A DNA stretch of 64,000 bases from Eretmocerus hayati (taxonomy: Eukaryota > Arthropoda > Insecta > Hymenoptera > Aphelinidae), in the NCBI GenBank assembly GCA_029851415.1, contig CM056742.1:53980954-54044953 (forward strand), given 5' to 3'. Position 1 is the first letter of the stretch. Each line of letters starts with the position of its first letter. Shown here in pieces: positions 21,985 to 32,503 of this stretch. The translations under genes were made by a program, and so were the position numbers. The notes beneath the pieces were generated by a model, which was not told the DNA's origin, made no database searches, and was given only the letters and a program-made list of their open reading frames with translations.

Positions 21985-23635
21985 GAAGTCTTTATTTGTT
22001 AACCGATCCCTACTTATATTTGAGAGTGTCAAATCTAGATCGCGACCTTTTAGAATTAGAATTTTTATTCTACGGGCGTAAAAATAGGTAATTATATTTA
22101 CGATGATAACAGAAGCGTTCCTCTGACAAAAATTATTTCAAGTTGACATTCATTCTAAATCCTGTGTCGCGACTCTGGAATTCTAACTTCAGTTATTTAC
22201 AACAAATTAATTCGTGGACAATAATTATTAGTAATGAAGGGCTTGGTCCCTAATCACCCCATCGTCGTTTTCTTGTGAACGAGTGTTAGTTTAAGTACAG
22301 TGAAACTAATTGGGCTTATATTTTCACTGGAGGTATTCTTTCTGGTTCGCCCAAGTGGTGGCAGACGGTGGAAGTACTAAGCATTTTAGGGAAATGACAT
22401 TAAATCCGCCGTCAACTATTCATGGAATTATAGCAATTCTCGATGAGATGTTCTACTTTATTGATTAACGATCCCGAGCTATTGGAGGAAACTCTAGGTA
22501 AACAAGTTTTTTCTACGTTCGCAAACCAAAAGTGAGTACTTATTTTATTACATTACCTCCGCGATTTCAAATCATTCTTTTCAAATCCTAAAAATGTTAC
22601 CATGTTAGTGCCGCGACGGGAGTGCCGATATTTTATTCGCGAGTGCCGATATTAATTTTTCTCCTACTGATTAAGGAGCGGCGATACTGGACAATACAGT
22701 CCTAGTTCAGCCGCAGAACTAATCAGTGAGAAGTCTCTTCAGTCAGGGGTCTCATTTGTTCGCCGCAAGTTTAGGTACATCTATTATCATCACCGATTTT
22801 GTCCATTTTGGAATAATAAAGTAGAGCAATTCTCGATAAATTTTAATGTTATATTAGCCACCAACCCCGAGTTATTGGAGGAGACTCCAGGCTCGAAAGA
22901 TGATAGTATATTACGCAACAAGTGCGAGAAGGTCAATTTCCGCACAAGTTGCCAAACGAGTGCGGAAACTTCTCGCACGTGTTGCGTATACTATTTTTTG
23001 CAACTGTGCGCGAAGTTGTAATTAAATGCACCACTGTCCGAGCAAGATCATCTTGACAACGAAGTTTTCAAGAAAGGCCAAATTCAGAGGGATGACGTGA
23101 CATCATATTTTGGAACTGTGCGTGAATGAAAATGCATTAGAGCGAGAAGTTACATTCACGCACACTCCACCAGTGCGTAAATGTAAAACTGTGCGAGAAG
23201 TCATTCACGCATTACTTCTCGCACTGTAAATAATGAAGAGAAGTCTCAGTTTTTTACAATTTCGCGCACACAGTTGCAAAAATTTTTTTTTTTTTTTTTT
23301 TTTTGATGCGTAAGATAACGCAAATAATGTTGCTCCGATGTAACAGATCAATGAATTTTTCTCGATTGAATTATTTGCTTTCTTTAAATACGATCCCGAG
23401 CTATTGGAGGAAACTCTAGGCTCAGAAGCGAATTATCAAGCGCGAAATTCGCAGTTCGTCGCGAGTGCTGCTAGGGACGATTTCTAAATAAACTCGACGA
23501 GATTTACTAGGAAAATTCATGCAGATAATTGGATCAAGATATATTAATTAAAGGTGGTAGTAAGAGAAACTGATGCGTGTGGCTGAATACATAGTTCCAT
23601 GCTTGGAGAGAAAAAAAAATATATATTTATTATTG

Positions 23636-23673
<38 letters not shown>

Positions 23674-24060
23674 TTTAATAGGTGTTGATTCGTAAATGAT
23701 AATTTATAATAACCAATTCCTTATACAATTGTCCCAAATATTTTTACTTGATCATTATATTGCTTATCTTCGAAGTAATTTTTATTGAGTGCTACGATAT
23801 GTTGCAAATAATGGTTCGATCATCCTTTTTCTTCAGGCATGACCCACACACATGAATTAGTTAATGATTAATTATAAAATAATGGAAACATACACACATA
23901 CATACATTGTTATATGGAATAATATTTCGAATAGTACAACAATTTTGGAGCAGAGCTGGCGGGATCGCGCGAGTTATTGTGATTATTGAAAGAGAGAAAA
24001 AAAATATTGTCCCTTATTAATAAATGATCCCGACCCATCGTAGGAAACTCCGGGTTTCCG
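21985..24060 (-). repeat. Spacer with five copies of a GAGCTATTGGAGGAAACTCTAGG-type motif
   Basis: On the plus strand 'gatcccgagctattggagga' or close variants occur near 22470, 22867, 23392 and 24027, with a partial copy near 21993 (ccgatccc). Read on the minus strand each is GTTTCCTCCAATAG then CTCGGGATCG, the first half resembling a splice acceptor; two copies (near 21980-21990 and 22460-22470) are followed within ~10 nt by AATAAA. The region also holds inverted GTGCGAGAAGT-type repeats (22920-23280), a 24-nt T run near 23281 and a (TA)n run near 23638-23664. No ORF of note. It may be a tandem array of worn-down gene cassettes. Confidence 0.55.
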
Positions 24061-24263
24061 GGCTTATTATCAAGCGTAGAATCCCGCGGAAAGGTGGCTC
24101 CCAAGGGGTTTAATTACTTGAGACGGGACGATCAAATTATCTAAAATTACACCTGCCCCGTAGGTCGTGGGATCAAGACCGAGATTTTCTGCAACCACGA
24201 ATAATTATCCGGTTGGTGTTTTTCCAAATAATCGTCCTAATTATTCCTTATTTATTAATTAAC

Positions 24264-24620
24264 CTAAACGCGTTCTGCAAACAAGCTCGTCAGGTCCCAT
24301 ACATCCCAGGCATATGGCTTCTCGTCTTCGTGAGGTGAAATGCCTTCATCACTGAAAAAATAATTATCTTCGCGATCGAATCGACGAGATAGGCGTGTTA
24401 TAACCCAATGATTGAAATCGATTCTCTCGTAGCGGGGTTTTGTATAACCGGGCGTGATCGGAGCGCCTGAGTGGAGCCACAGCATTCCGTATGCGTCATC
24501 TTCAAAACCTGCCCCATTGATCCAGAAGGCGTCGTTCCGAAGTCTGTTTTCCTTCCTATTGGTTCTTATCTCCACCCATCGTGGGTAACTGACGAGGGAG
24601 AATACGTAACGGGGTCTCAT
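24264..24620 (-). CDS. Family D accessory ORF, 118 aa
   Basis: Starts at the ATG at 24620 just downstream of env. Related to the ORF at 21378-21773 over ~60 residues (E-x-RTN-RKENRLRND, then W, then EDDAYG-x-LWL). Rich in Arg, Trp and Tyr, no signal peptide or membrane segment. An AG dinucleotide after a T-rich stretch lies 8-15 nt upstream. Unknown function; a duplicated small accessory gene is the simplest reading. Confidence 0.55.
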   Translation of the reverse strand: MRPRYVFSLVSYPRWVEIRTNRKENRLRNDAFWINGAGFEDDAYGMLWLHSGAPITPGYTKPRYERIDFNHWVITRLSRRFDREDNYFFSDEGISPHEDEKPYAWDVWDLTSLFAERV

Positions 24621-24754
24621 ACTGTTTCCTATTAATAATGATATTATCTTAGCTGAATTTTCTTATACATTCCCTTTTCTTTTCTTTTATAAATAATAAT
24701 AAAAGGATTATTCTAACAGGAGTAGGATCTAGGTATAGAATGTAGGTAGTGGAA

Positions 24755-26419
24755 CTAGGTTAGGGTCTTCCCGCGTTCTGAATCATAATTCACCGACGAT
24801 TTGAGTCGTGTCATTTCGATTTCCGCACCAGAAACCGTAATAGCTTCGAGACCGGAAATATCATTACGTGGCATTGCATGAGTGGCGGCGTCAGGGCTAC
24901 TGTAAATTTCGCTGACCTTTCTTATATTTTCGTCCAGTTGTCGCGCCATCAGGCGGATTAATTCGGGTTGAATCAAGGCTATACTGGGCCTAGTAGGTGT
25001 GGGCCGGGCCTTTATTCTATATACGATTACCACTGCCACTACACTAACGATGATAATAAGTGCTTCGGTAAGGTGTGATCTTATAAATACGTAGCAAACT
25101 CCCAGCGTCTCCACTAAGCGGTCCGCACGGATTTCCGGCTTTGGAATTTGGGGTATGCAAGGAGCAGTCAATCGCTCGCCCTGTTCAGGACCGAGTCATC
25201 GACCCTCAACGGTAATTGCTTTGCAGCCTCTTTTCAATTTTAGAATTCCCAGCGAAGTAAGGTGGTGAATGGTATCATTCTCGTCGTTACAAGATATAGT
25301 CACGGAACCACCGGAAGGGCTCGAATAGATCCACTCGGGTGTTCCAGTTAAATGGATCCAAGTGGTGAAATTTTGGTGGTAATTAACAACTGAGCAATTT
25401 GAGAGATCGGGTGACTCTTTTGAAGCTACAATAGTGGCTTCACAAGACGATTGGTAGAATCTAGGTGTATAAGGGCAACGTACTCCCAAAGGTGAGATTG
25501 CGCACGGATCTACCTCGTCCAAAAAGGCATGTGAGAACTTTTTGCAATTGATTGCTAGAAATCGTCCTCGAGGAATAATGCTGGTCACCAAGTCTGGGCT
25601 CTTTGGAACCGGTATCGAATAAATTTGATATAAAGAATATACGGCATGGTGGTATAAAGGTACTCTCACGATGAACACGAGAGTATCTCCCGAATTAAAT
25701 AATTGTACTTGACCCAATTGGTCATAAAGTTGGGGCGAGGTCTCTTTATCCTGATTTTCCCGTTTAAGGTCAACCCTCAAACGGTTCAACAGGGTCATAT
25801 TGAGTAAATCTAGACTTAGTTTGTTTTGACCGGTGACTTCGACAATGTTCGCAAGTTGCGAGTATGCTAAGACATGCCGGCGTAGCAGGTCCTCCATGGA
25901 CTCAGTCCAGGATTTGACCTTTTCTAGAGTGTTGTTATCTCGCGAAATTTGATGGTAGAGATTTTCTGTGTGATCGGTAAGATTTTCTAGCTCCCAGAGG
26001 AGGTTAGAGAATGAGTTGGGGTGAATTTCGATTATTTTATCGGGGATACGGGTTAACTGTTGTATTTCTTCGGAGTTTGCATCAGGGTATGGTAGAATGA
26101 TTTCGAGATGGTCGAGATAAGCATTGGCAGAGTCTAAATGGGGTTGAAGATATTGTAATTGTTCGTGTTGCATTTGACAGTCACGAGTCTGATTGTAGCA
26201 TTCTCTCTTCACTCTGGCTATCTTGAGAGCGATGGTATCGCCCTGATGTCTAGGCGGTTTCAGAGGTATCGTAGTCTTTCCTGTCCAAAAATGGGATACG
26301 AACTTGACTCGATTTATGAATTGGAAATAAATTCCGGGGTTATCAACTATCTCTTGTAATCTTGACTGAGTGTAGCTGGCAGTGGTAAGAAGACTCAGAC
26401 CTATCCAGAAGGCGTGCAT
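24755..26419 (-). pseudogene. env: Errantivirus/baculovirus F-type env, one in-frame TGA
   Basis: The open frame begins at the ATG at 26419, 17 nt after a strong splice acceptor (TTTTGTTTCAG, AG at 26437-26436), and opens with a signal peptide. The N-terminal PGIYF...VKF...W pattern matches my recollection of errantivirus Env and baculovirus F proteins; long heptad-like helices follow, then a cysteine-rich region. The frame is stopped by TGA at 25198-25196 and continues in the same frame to 24755; the downstream part holds a single strong membrane segment (about 25018-25085) and a cytoplasmic tail with an amphipathic helix. So one codon separates ectodomain from anchor. Decay is the simplest explanation; it could also be a secreted form or readthrough. 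Confidence 0.65.
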
Positions 26420-26429
26420 TCTCCCCACC

Positions 26430-26445
26430 TCTTTTCTGAAACAAA
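26430..26445 (-). promoter_or_regulatory. Splice acceptor for env mRNA
   Basis: GTGTTTTGTTTCAG read on the minus strand is a strong 3' splice site, with the env ATG 17 nt downstream. It argues that env is made from a spliced subgenomic RNA, as in errantiviruses. The matching donor was not located. Confidence 0.6.
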
Positions 26446-26526
26446 ACACACCTGTCATGAACATCGGCGTTGTCAGAATGTCTCGGTGGGATGCGTGTTC
26501 TGATTTACTCTCCCGTGGTCGTTCGT

Positions 26527-27213
26527 TTACGTCCTCGTTTGCCCTTCTCCACGGCGATCGTGATTAATGTGCGATATCCTGACTCGATTAGTATGTACGA
26601 TCTTACTAGAGTTCTTGTGCTGAATTGTGATGTTATGTTTACCGAGGACTTCGAGGATTTTATGCGGGCCGGAATAGTGGTTCCCGAATTTCCCGGGTTT
26701 GGGTCCCAAGAGCAGGAAAACATGGTCTCCGACTTTGAAATTCTTTGAGTTCGTTTTCTGATCGTAATACCTTTTGGCTCTATATTTCGAGGCCAGAAGA
26801 TTGTCGTATGCCAGTTTATGTATCCCGGTCAATCGCGTCACGAGATCTACAATGTAATTTTTTTTAGCATGGCCACTTCAATCCACTCATCCCACTCCTG
26901 ATCTGCGTTAGCGTATTGTTTTAAAAATTCTGCGAGCGCGTGATGTGATCTTTCCAAACTTCCGTTCGATTGGGGGTGAAACGTGGTGGTTTTTACCCTT
27001 TTAATGCGGAAACGACGCGCTACTCTTTCCATTGATTTGCTCAGAAAATTTCGGCCCTGGTCGGTCAAAATAACTTTTGGTGCCCCAAAGATGCAAATGA
27101 ATCTTTTAACGAACACATCTGCAATGGTAGTGGCTAGGGTGTTTGTTAAAGGAAAAGCTAGGCAGAATTTTGATAGTTGATCTTGCATGGTTAGTATGTA
27201 CTCATTTCCGGTT
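26527..27213 (-). pseudogene. pol: pol, integrase core and C-terminal part (broken)
   Basis: Directly after a TAA at 27218-27216 the same frame continues into the integrase catalytic core (FGAPKVILTDQG, then ERVARRF and TTTFHPQSNGSLERSHHAL, giving the second Asp and the Glu of the DDE triad). The frame ends at 26847 with WDEWIEVAML; the downstream part (26841-26527) is in another frame and resumes with the integrase C-terminal region (RAKRYYDQK, KVGDHVFLL, GPHKILEV). Sequence usually found between these parts is missing, so there is an internal deletion with frame change. Typical Ty3/Gypsy integrase order; non-functional as it stands. Confidence 0.85.
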
Positions 27214-27215
27214 TT

Positions 27216-29006
27216 TTATTTGGGCACGGGCCCGACGATATCCATGGCTATTTTATCGAAGGTGTTTCCCGGCGTGTCGGTTATTACCATCGGCTGCTTA
27301 GTTTTTAGCCTAACGAGTTTTTTCAACTGACAATTAATACATTGCTGAATTCTACGTTGGATATCATGTTTGAGTCCTTCCCAAATATAATTTTGCCTAA
27401 TCCTATTAAACGTTTTGGAAACTCCTCTGTGCCCACCTATCGGGGAGACGTGCAACTCTTGGAAAATGTCGTCACGCTTTTCCGGGCCGACATAGGTCAG
27501 AGTTCCATTACATACTATGATCTTAATTCCGGAATCCTTGAAAACGCGGTCAAGTAAATTAAGAACTTCGGCCCAGTCTAAATTCTCTATATGCTTACTC
27601 TTAGCAATACTTATTTCTTTTTGTTCTTTTCGTATCAGTATTTCTTTCAACACGGATGGGGTATCAAATACGTTCCTAAGCATAGAACCTAACGATACTT
27701 GTTCCGAACCCCTAACGCATAAACAATAATAATGTTTCTTATTACCTATATCCGTAAGTTTAACCTCTCCTATCTCTAGATTATTATTTACGTTTATCCT
27801 ACCTGCTTTGAGGAGCGCGGCGGCTCCATTATCGCAAGCTTGCCACGAGCGAGTCACGAAGCACATTACATTTCCTTCTCGGTATTGTATAGCTTCTTTA
27901 GTTTGAACTATGAATCTATGACCTCTCAATGAGATCGCGTCGGAAGAGTTGTTTGCCAATACGGCTGATTCAGGCTCTCCTTCAACGATATCTTCCTGGC
28001 CTGGTCCCAAAACTCGGTTGTGAACAACTGACATATTGTTCGCACAATCGGTTTGTTGGTCTTCTGGTGTTGGTACGGATATCGGGAGAGGGATTTTCAA
28101 TATCGGTTCCTCATTTGGTGGCATAACGTCAACGGAAATGGGCTCGGGAGGCGGTTCATTACGCGCAGCGAGTGTTTCGGCGGCTCTCGCTACTTCTCGG
28201 GCGATTTCTTCCTCTTTCTTCCTACGGGCTCTGGTGACGATATTGCACTCGGTAGCCTCAGGTGGGTTTCGCGACAGCGCCTCAGCGTTGACGTTGAGTT
28301 TGCCAGCCTTATAAATCACCTCGTTATCATACTCAGAAAGCTTAAACCGCCATTTCTGGACACGGGTGTTCAGATCGGCTGATTTGAACCAAGTAAGTGG
28401 TTGGTGGTCGGTGACAAAAGTAATTTTGCGACCATACACGTAAGATTTGAAGGTTTTCACGCAGTGAATCATAGCCAAAGCTTCTTTTTCGTAAACTTCA
28501 TAATTCAGTTCGGGTCCGCGCAGTACACGTGAGGTGTACGCTATCGGACGATCTTCGCCGATTTTCCCTTGGGATAATATACCTACCACAGCGTATCCTG
28601 AAGCATCTGTGGTGATAATATAGGGGGCGTTTAGGTCGGGGAACTGTAAAACAGGCGCAGTACAGAGCACATCTCGAAGCACATCAAATGCTTGTTGAGC
28701 TTCATTGGTCCATTCGAAGTCGACGTCTTTTTGAAGCAGTTTAGTGAGAGGTTTGGCAATTTTCGCGAAATCTTTGATGAACCGGCGGTAATAACCAGCC
28801 AGTCCCAGAAATCCTCGCACATTTCTCACGGTTTTTGGGCGTGGAAAGTCTTTCACGGCTGAAATCTTTTTGGGGTCCGGTTAGAGTCCTTCTTCACTCA
28901 AAACGTGTCCCAAATAAGACACCTCTCTTTTGAGAAAATCGCACTTATCGGTCTGTAGTTTGAGACTGGCCTTTCGGAGTCTCTCAAATAGTATGGTCAT
29001 CTTTTC
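27216..29006 (-). pseudogene. pol: pol, RT thumb, RNase H and integrase N-terminus
   Basis: In frame with gag-RT upstream but separated by TAA at 29009-29007 and again TAA at 28883-28881. Order: RT thumb/connection (FLGLAGYYRRFI), RNase H (TTDASGYAV, EVYEKEALA, FVTDHQPLTWF, ALSR), then a ~230-residue insert with a charged coiled stretch and a region resembling the macro-like insert in some insect gypsy pols (low certainty), then the integrase zinc domain (H-x3-H ... C-x2-C: GGHRGVSKTF, CINCQ) and the first catalytic Asp (IAMDIVGPVP) just before the next TAA (27218-27216). Pol therefore has three in-frame stops plus a deletion. Confidence 0.85.
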
Positions 29007-32000
29007 TTAATGCTCTTCGAGCGTTTTTGAGTAAACCACTATGTCGTCTAAGTAGACGAATAAAATAACGCCTTGCAACCCTTTTGGGACCTCGTCCATA
29101 AATCGCTGGAAGGTGGGGGGAGCATTCTTTAAGCCAAAAGGCATTCTAGCAAATTCAAAATAGCCGAACGGCGTACTGAATGCAGTCTTGAATGCGTCCT
29201 TAGGGTCCATGTGAATTTGATGGAATCCTGAAGCGAGATCTAGTACGGAATAATACCTAGCTCCGCCCACTTGATCCAGGATTTCGGTTATGTTCGGCAT
29301 AGGGTAAGCGTCACCTATAGTTTTTTCGTTCAGGGGTCGGAAATCTAAGACTAATCGCCATCTAGGGTTCCCTTGGGAATCTGGCTTCTTCTTAACTAAC
29401 CATATAGGAATATTGTATGGAGAAGTGGAGGGGCGGATGATGCCCTTCTCTCCCATCTCTTTAACCTGACGATTAATTTCATCTTTATAAGCATGAGGAA
29501 ATTTGTACTGACGCGCATTGATAGGTTCTTCGTCAGTAGTTGGTATTTTGTGGGTAACTACTGTGGTACCTGGTAAGTCATCTCCGGGTAGATAAAATAA
29601 ATCCTCGTTCCCGGAGATGAGTCGACGCATCAATCTCTGCTCGGCTTCACCCAAATGGTCCAACCTCAGATAGTCAAAGACACTGGGTCTCCCGCGATTT
29701 GCATCGTTCATTCGTTCGTGGTTGCCGAGTTCAGGGTCGAGACCCAACAGTTCGTCATCGATTTCCAAATCAGAGGTTTGTTCCAAGATATGAAACTGAT
29801 TAACTCCCTCATAATCCCAGTCAGGGATGAAACTGCAATCGCTATCCGCGTCAGAACCGTGATAACCGTAGTCTATGATATCGTCGAGGGATTCTTGGTC
29901 CGATACGTCCGACACCGATTCGGTTGGCGACCCTTGCCTGCCAAGCAAACTAAGGTCCAGCGGTTCTACGGGTAGAAGCGGGTGAGTACGTTCGAGGGAT
30001 AATGGTACCGTAAAAACGTAAGTGCTAAGAACACGTTCGCTGGAATCTAAAGTTGCCAGGGCTTCCTGTAGGTAGTGGGCTCCTAAAATTCCGGACCCAG
30101 GAAACCTAAGGTCATCAGGTACGACATGAAAAAGAGTCGTTGTACCAAAGATGTTCAATTCCACTACTTGTTTGGTGTCCATTGCATCAGTACCTATCCC
30201 TTGTATACACGTGACCTTAGTTAGATCAATTTTTGAACGGTCTGGAACCAGGCGATCCCGCAAGAGATTGACCTCTGACCCTGTATCAATAAGGAATGGT
30301 TCCGAAAAGAAAGGGGCAGTATCATTAGATAATCTCGTGAAGGGTAAAACCTTTTCGGACTTTCTATAGTCTATATTGTATATATGAGTAGGTTTCTTAT
30401 CGGTAGGGACATCGTATTCGTAGAAACTTATTTTATTTTCATTTATTTCTAATGATTGAAATTCGAAATTAATAATAGCCTTAGAGTTTAAGAAAAAGGT
30501 AGTTCCAAACACTCCGTCGAAGGGTAGGGGAAAATCCGTGGATACCACAACGAACTCGGTGTCTATTCCCAAAATTCTCAATCGCGCGATGCCAAGAGAA
30601 ATAGTAGGCCTGGAACCCAACCCACGTAATTCGTGAACCTGTGATTCGTCAATGAATCCGACTCTTGGTATCGCGTCATATTTAATGACGTTGGTCTCGC
30701 AACCGCTATCCAATAGAAACAATAATTTCTCACCATCACGTCCAAGTTGTAGCTGGACGGATGGCGAAAATCGCCGCAGCGTTTCTAATCTAAGAGTAGC
30801 AATTCGCCAAGGAGGTTGTTGATCTGTGCTGGGTCTGGCGAGCGCCGTGCCCTCCTTGGTAGCGCTCGGATTCGGGAGACTCTGCGCGTTTCCCGGATTC
30901 ATAACACCGTTAAGAGCATTGTTATATGCTCGTTTCCGACATTCGGCGATAACATGGCCTGGTTTCTTACAATACCTGCATATTATTTCGCCAGAGGGAG
31001 CGGAGCCGTGCGCGTTGTGATTTCTACAGCTTGCTGCAGTATGTCCAACGCCGTTGCAGATTTGGCAGGTCAATTGGCTTCGCGCCTCTATTCGCGGGTC
31101 TAGTGCGGGTGGATTCGGAGGGTGTACCTTCCAGCATTTATCCGCGGTATGCCCGGTCTTTTGGCAGTATTGGCAAGTCAAGTTCGGATCGTTCTGAGGA
31201 GTGGAAGATTTCGCTCCACATTCTTTCGCCGTATGCCCCGGAGCGTTACACAACTGGCATTTTATAGCCAGGGAACATTGTGGCGCGCTGTGACCTGGCT
31301 TATCACAAAGTTGACAAGCGGGTTTGACGGGGGGTGGGGCCTCATCACGCTCCTTCTTCCAACATGAATCGATTCCATGCCCCGTTCGTGAACAATAGTC
31401 ACAAACTTTGGGTTTCTTGGGGCAATCAGCCTCCTGATGGTCTCCTTGGGTACAGACGGAGCAAACATACACATTCCTTTTCGAAGGTTTCTGTGGAAAA
31501 TCTGGTTTAGGCAGGTTGGCGGGGGTTGGTGGCTTTCTGAGAGCCTGCTGAGCTTCTAATTGACGCTCGATTTTAATTGCAGCCCTAACCGTATTATCAA
31601 CATCTTCCCCGTCGGTGATTCTAGATTCTATTTCTGGGCGCAACCCTCTCTTAAAACATTCAATCATATTTTGTTTGTGCCCAGCTCGGAAGGCAGCATC
31701 TATATCTCCAGCTTGGAGTTTGCGTGCTTCGAGGATGCGACCTCCGATGTCACGCATGCGGTTGGCGTAAGCAATAACGCTCTCCCCATCCCTTTGAAAT
31801 TCGTTTCCCAACTCACCCATGAGCTGATGCACAGTCTTCGCTGGTGCATAGATTCCTTTCAAATAATCTTTGAATCCATCAAGATCTTCAAATTGCTGTC
31901 CTAAATTGGCTTGGCGAGCTTCGCCTATAATCCGTGATCTAACTAATTTCACGAGATGCGGTTCAGCTTCTTCCTCAATCATGGCCAAAGCTTCGTCGCA

Positions 32001-32498
32001 TCCCTCTAAAAACTGATGACTCAAGGGGATGTTCGACCCGCTTAATTCTGGGATCACCCGAAGGGCGTCCTTCAGCGTTACTCCGTTGCGCGCCATGATG
32101 TTAGATCGTGTGGAGCTAACGCTACTACTCCTCCCCGTGGAAGCTTCAGAAGGGGTTGAGTTATCCGTGGTGGGAGGTGGAGGGCTTGGCTCTCTACTTC
32201 CTTTGCTATTCAAACAGCTTGGTTTGGCTAGAATGGTGTCGTCGACTTCTTGTTCGGTCTCATCCAACCCTTGCATAGGTTCTAGACTCAGGTTTTCGCG
32301 ATACCAATCCTGGTAAGGTTGTTGTGATTCTCTAGGGGTACTAGTCGCTACTCCCGCCGGCAAAGTTATTCGCCTTGGCGTATGAGTTCTGTTATGCAAA
32401 GATGAAGGCTGTAATTCCTCAACCAACTGCTGTAGAGCAGGGTCTTGACGTGCTCCGCTCCTAGTCGCAAACTTTTGGTCAAAAGGGTCCCCTTCCAT
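29007..32498 (-). CDS. gag-pol: Ty3/Gypsy Gag-protease-RT fusion, 1163 aa, seven zinc knuckles
   Basis: One frame, no frameshift between gag and pol, starting at the ATG at 32498, 5 nt after the stop of the preceding accessory gene. Order by residue: disordered Ser/Pro-rich N-terminus (1-135); Gag capsid-like region (~140-320, ending in EIESRITDGEDV...RQLEAQ); seven CCHC knuckles (~344-520); a first retropepsin with DSG (~593) and GVFGTTF; a second retropepsin-like segment with DTG (~736) and GILGAHYL; an acidic linker; RT from ~985 with LVLDFRPLN (~1048), GFHQI, FARMPFGLKNAPPTFQR and the catalytic YLDD (~1150). The frame ends at a TAA right after YSKTLEEH where RT normally continues. One protease domain and one or two knuckles are usual; seven knuckles and two protease-like units are unusual. 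Confidence 0.9.
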   Translation of the reverse strand: MEGDPFDQKFATRSGARQDPALQQLVEELQPSSLHNRTHTPRRITLPAGVATSTPRESQQPYQDWYRENLSLEPMQGLDETEQEVDDTILAKPSCLNSKGSREPSPPPPTTDNSTPSEASTGRSSSVSSTRSNIMARNGVTLKDALRVIPELSGSNIPLSHQFLEGCDEALAMIEEEAEPHLVKLVRSRIIGEARQANLGQQFEDLDGFKDYLKGIYAPAKTVHQLMGELGNEFQRDGESVIAYANRMRDIGGRILEARKLQAGDIDAAFRAGHKQNMIECFKRGLRPEIESRITDGEDVDNTVRAAIKIERQLEAQQALRKPPTPANLPKPDFPQKPSKRNVYVCSVCTQGDHQEADCPKKPKVCDYCSRTGHGIDSCWKKERDEAPPPVKPACQLCDKPGHSAPQCSLAIKCQLCNAPGHTAKECGAKSSTPQNDPNLTCQYCQKTGHTADKCWKVHPPNPPALDPRIEARSQLTCQICNGVGHTAASCRNHNAHGSAPSGEIICRYCKKPGHVIAECRKRAYNNALNGVMNPGNAQSLPNPSATKEGTALARPSTDQQPPWRIATLRLETLRRFSPSVQLQLGRDGEKLLFLLDSGCETNVIKYDAIPRVGFIDESQVHELRGLGSRPTISLGIARLRILGIDTEFVVVSTDFPLPFDGVFGTTFFLNSKAIINFEFQSLEINENKISFYEYDVPTDKKPTHIYNIDYRKSEKVLPFTRLSNDTAPFFSEPFLIDTGSEVNLLRDRLVPDRSKIDLTKVTCIQGIGTDAMDTKQVVELNIFGTTTLFHVVPDDLRFPGSGILGAHYLQEALATLDSSERVLSTYVFTVPLSLERTHPLLPVEPLDLSLLGRQGSPTESVSDVSDQESLDDIIDYGYHGSDADSDCSFIPDWDYEGVNQFHILEQTSDLEIDDELLGLDPELGNHERMNDANRGRPSVFDYLRLDHLGEAEQRLMRRLISGNEDLFYLPGDDLPGTTVVTHKIPTTDEEPINARQYKFPHAYKDEINRQVKEMGEKGIIRPSTSPYNIPIWLVKKKPDSQGNPRWRLVLDFRPLNEKTIGDAYPMPNITEILDQVGGARYYSVLDLASGFHQIHMDPKDAFKTAFSTPFGYFEFARMPFGLKNAPPTFQRFMDEVPKGLQGVILFVYLDDIVVYSKTLEEH

Positions 32499-32503
32499 TA
32501 GAA

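Noticed and set aside
25196..25198. In-frame TGA in env as selenocysteine or programmed readthrough
   Set aside because: No stem-loop signal noticed and pol nearby also carries stops; plain decay is simpler.
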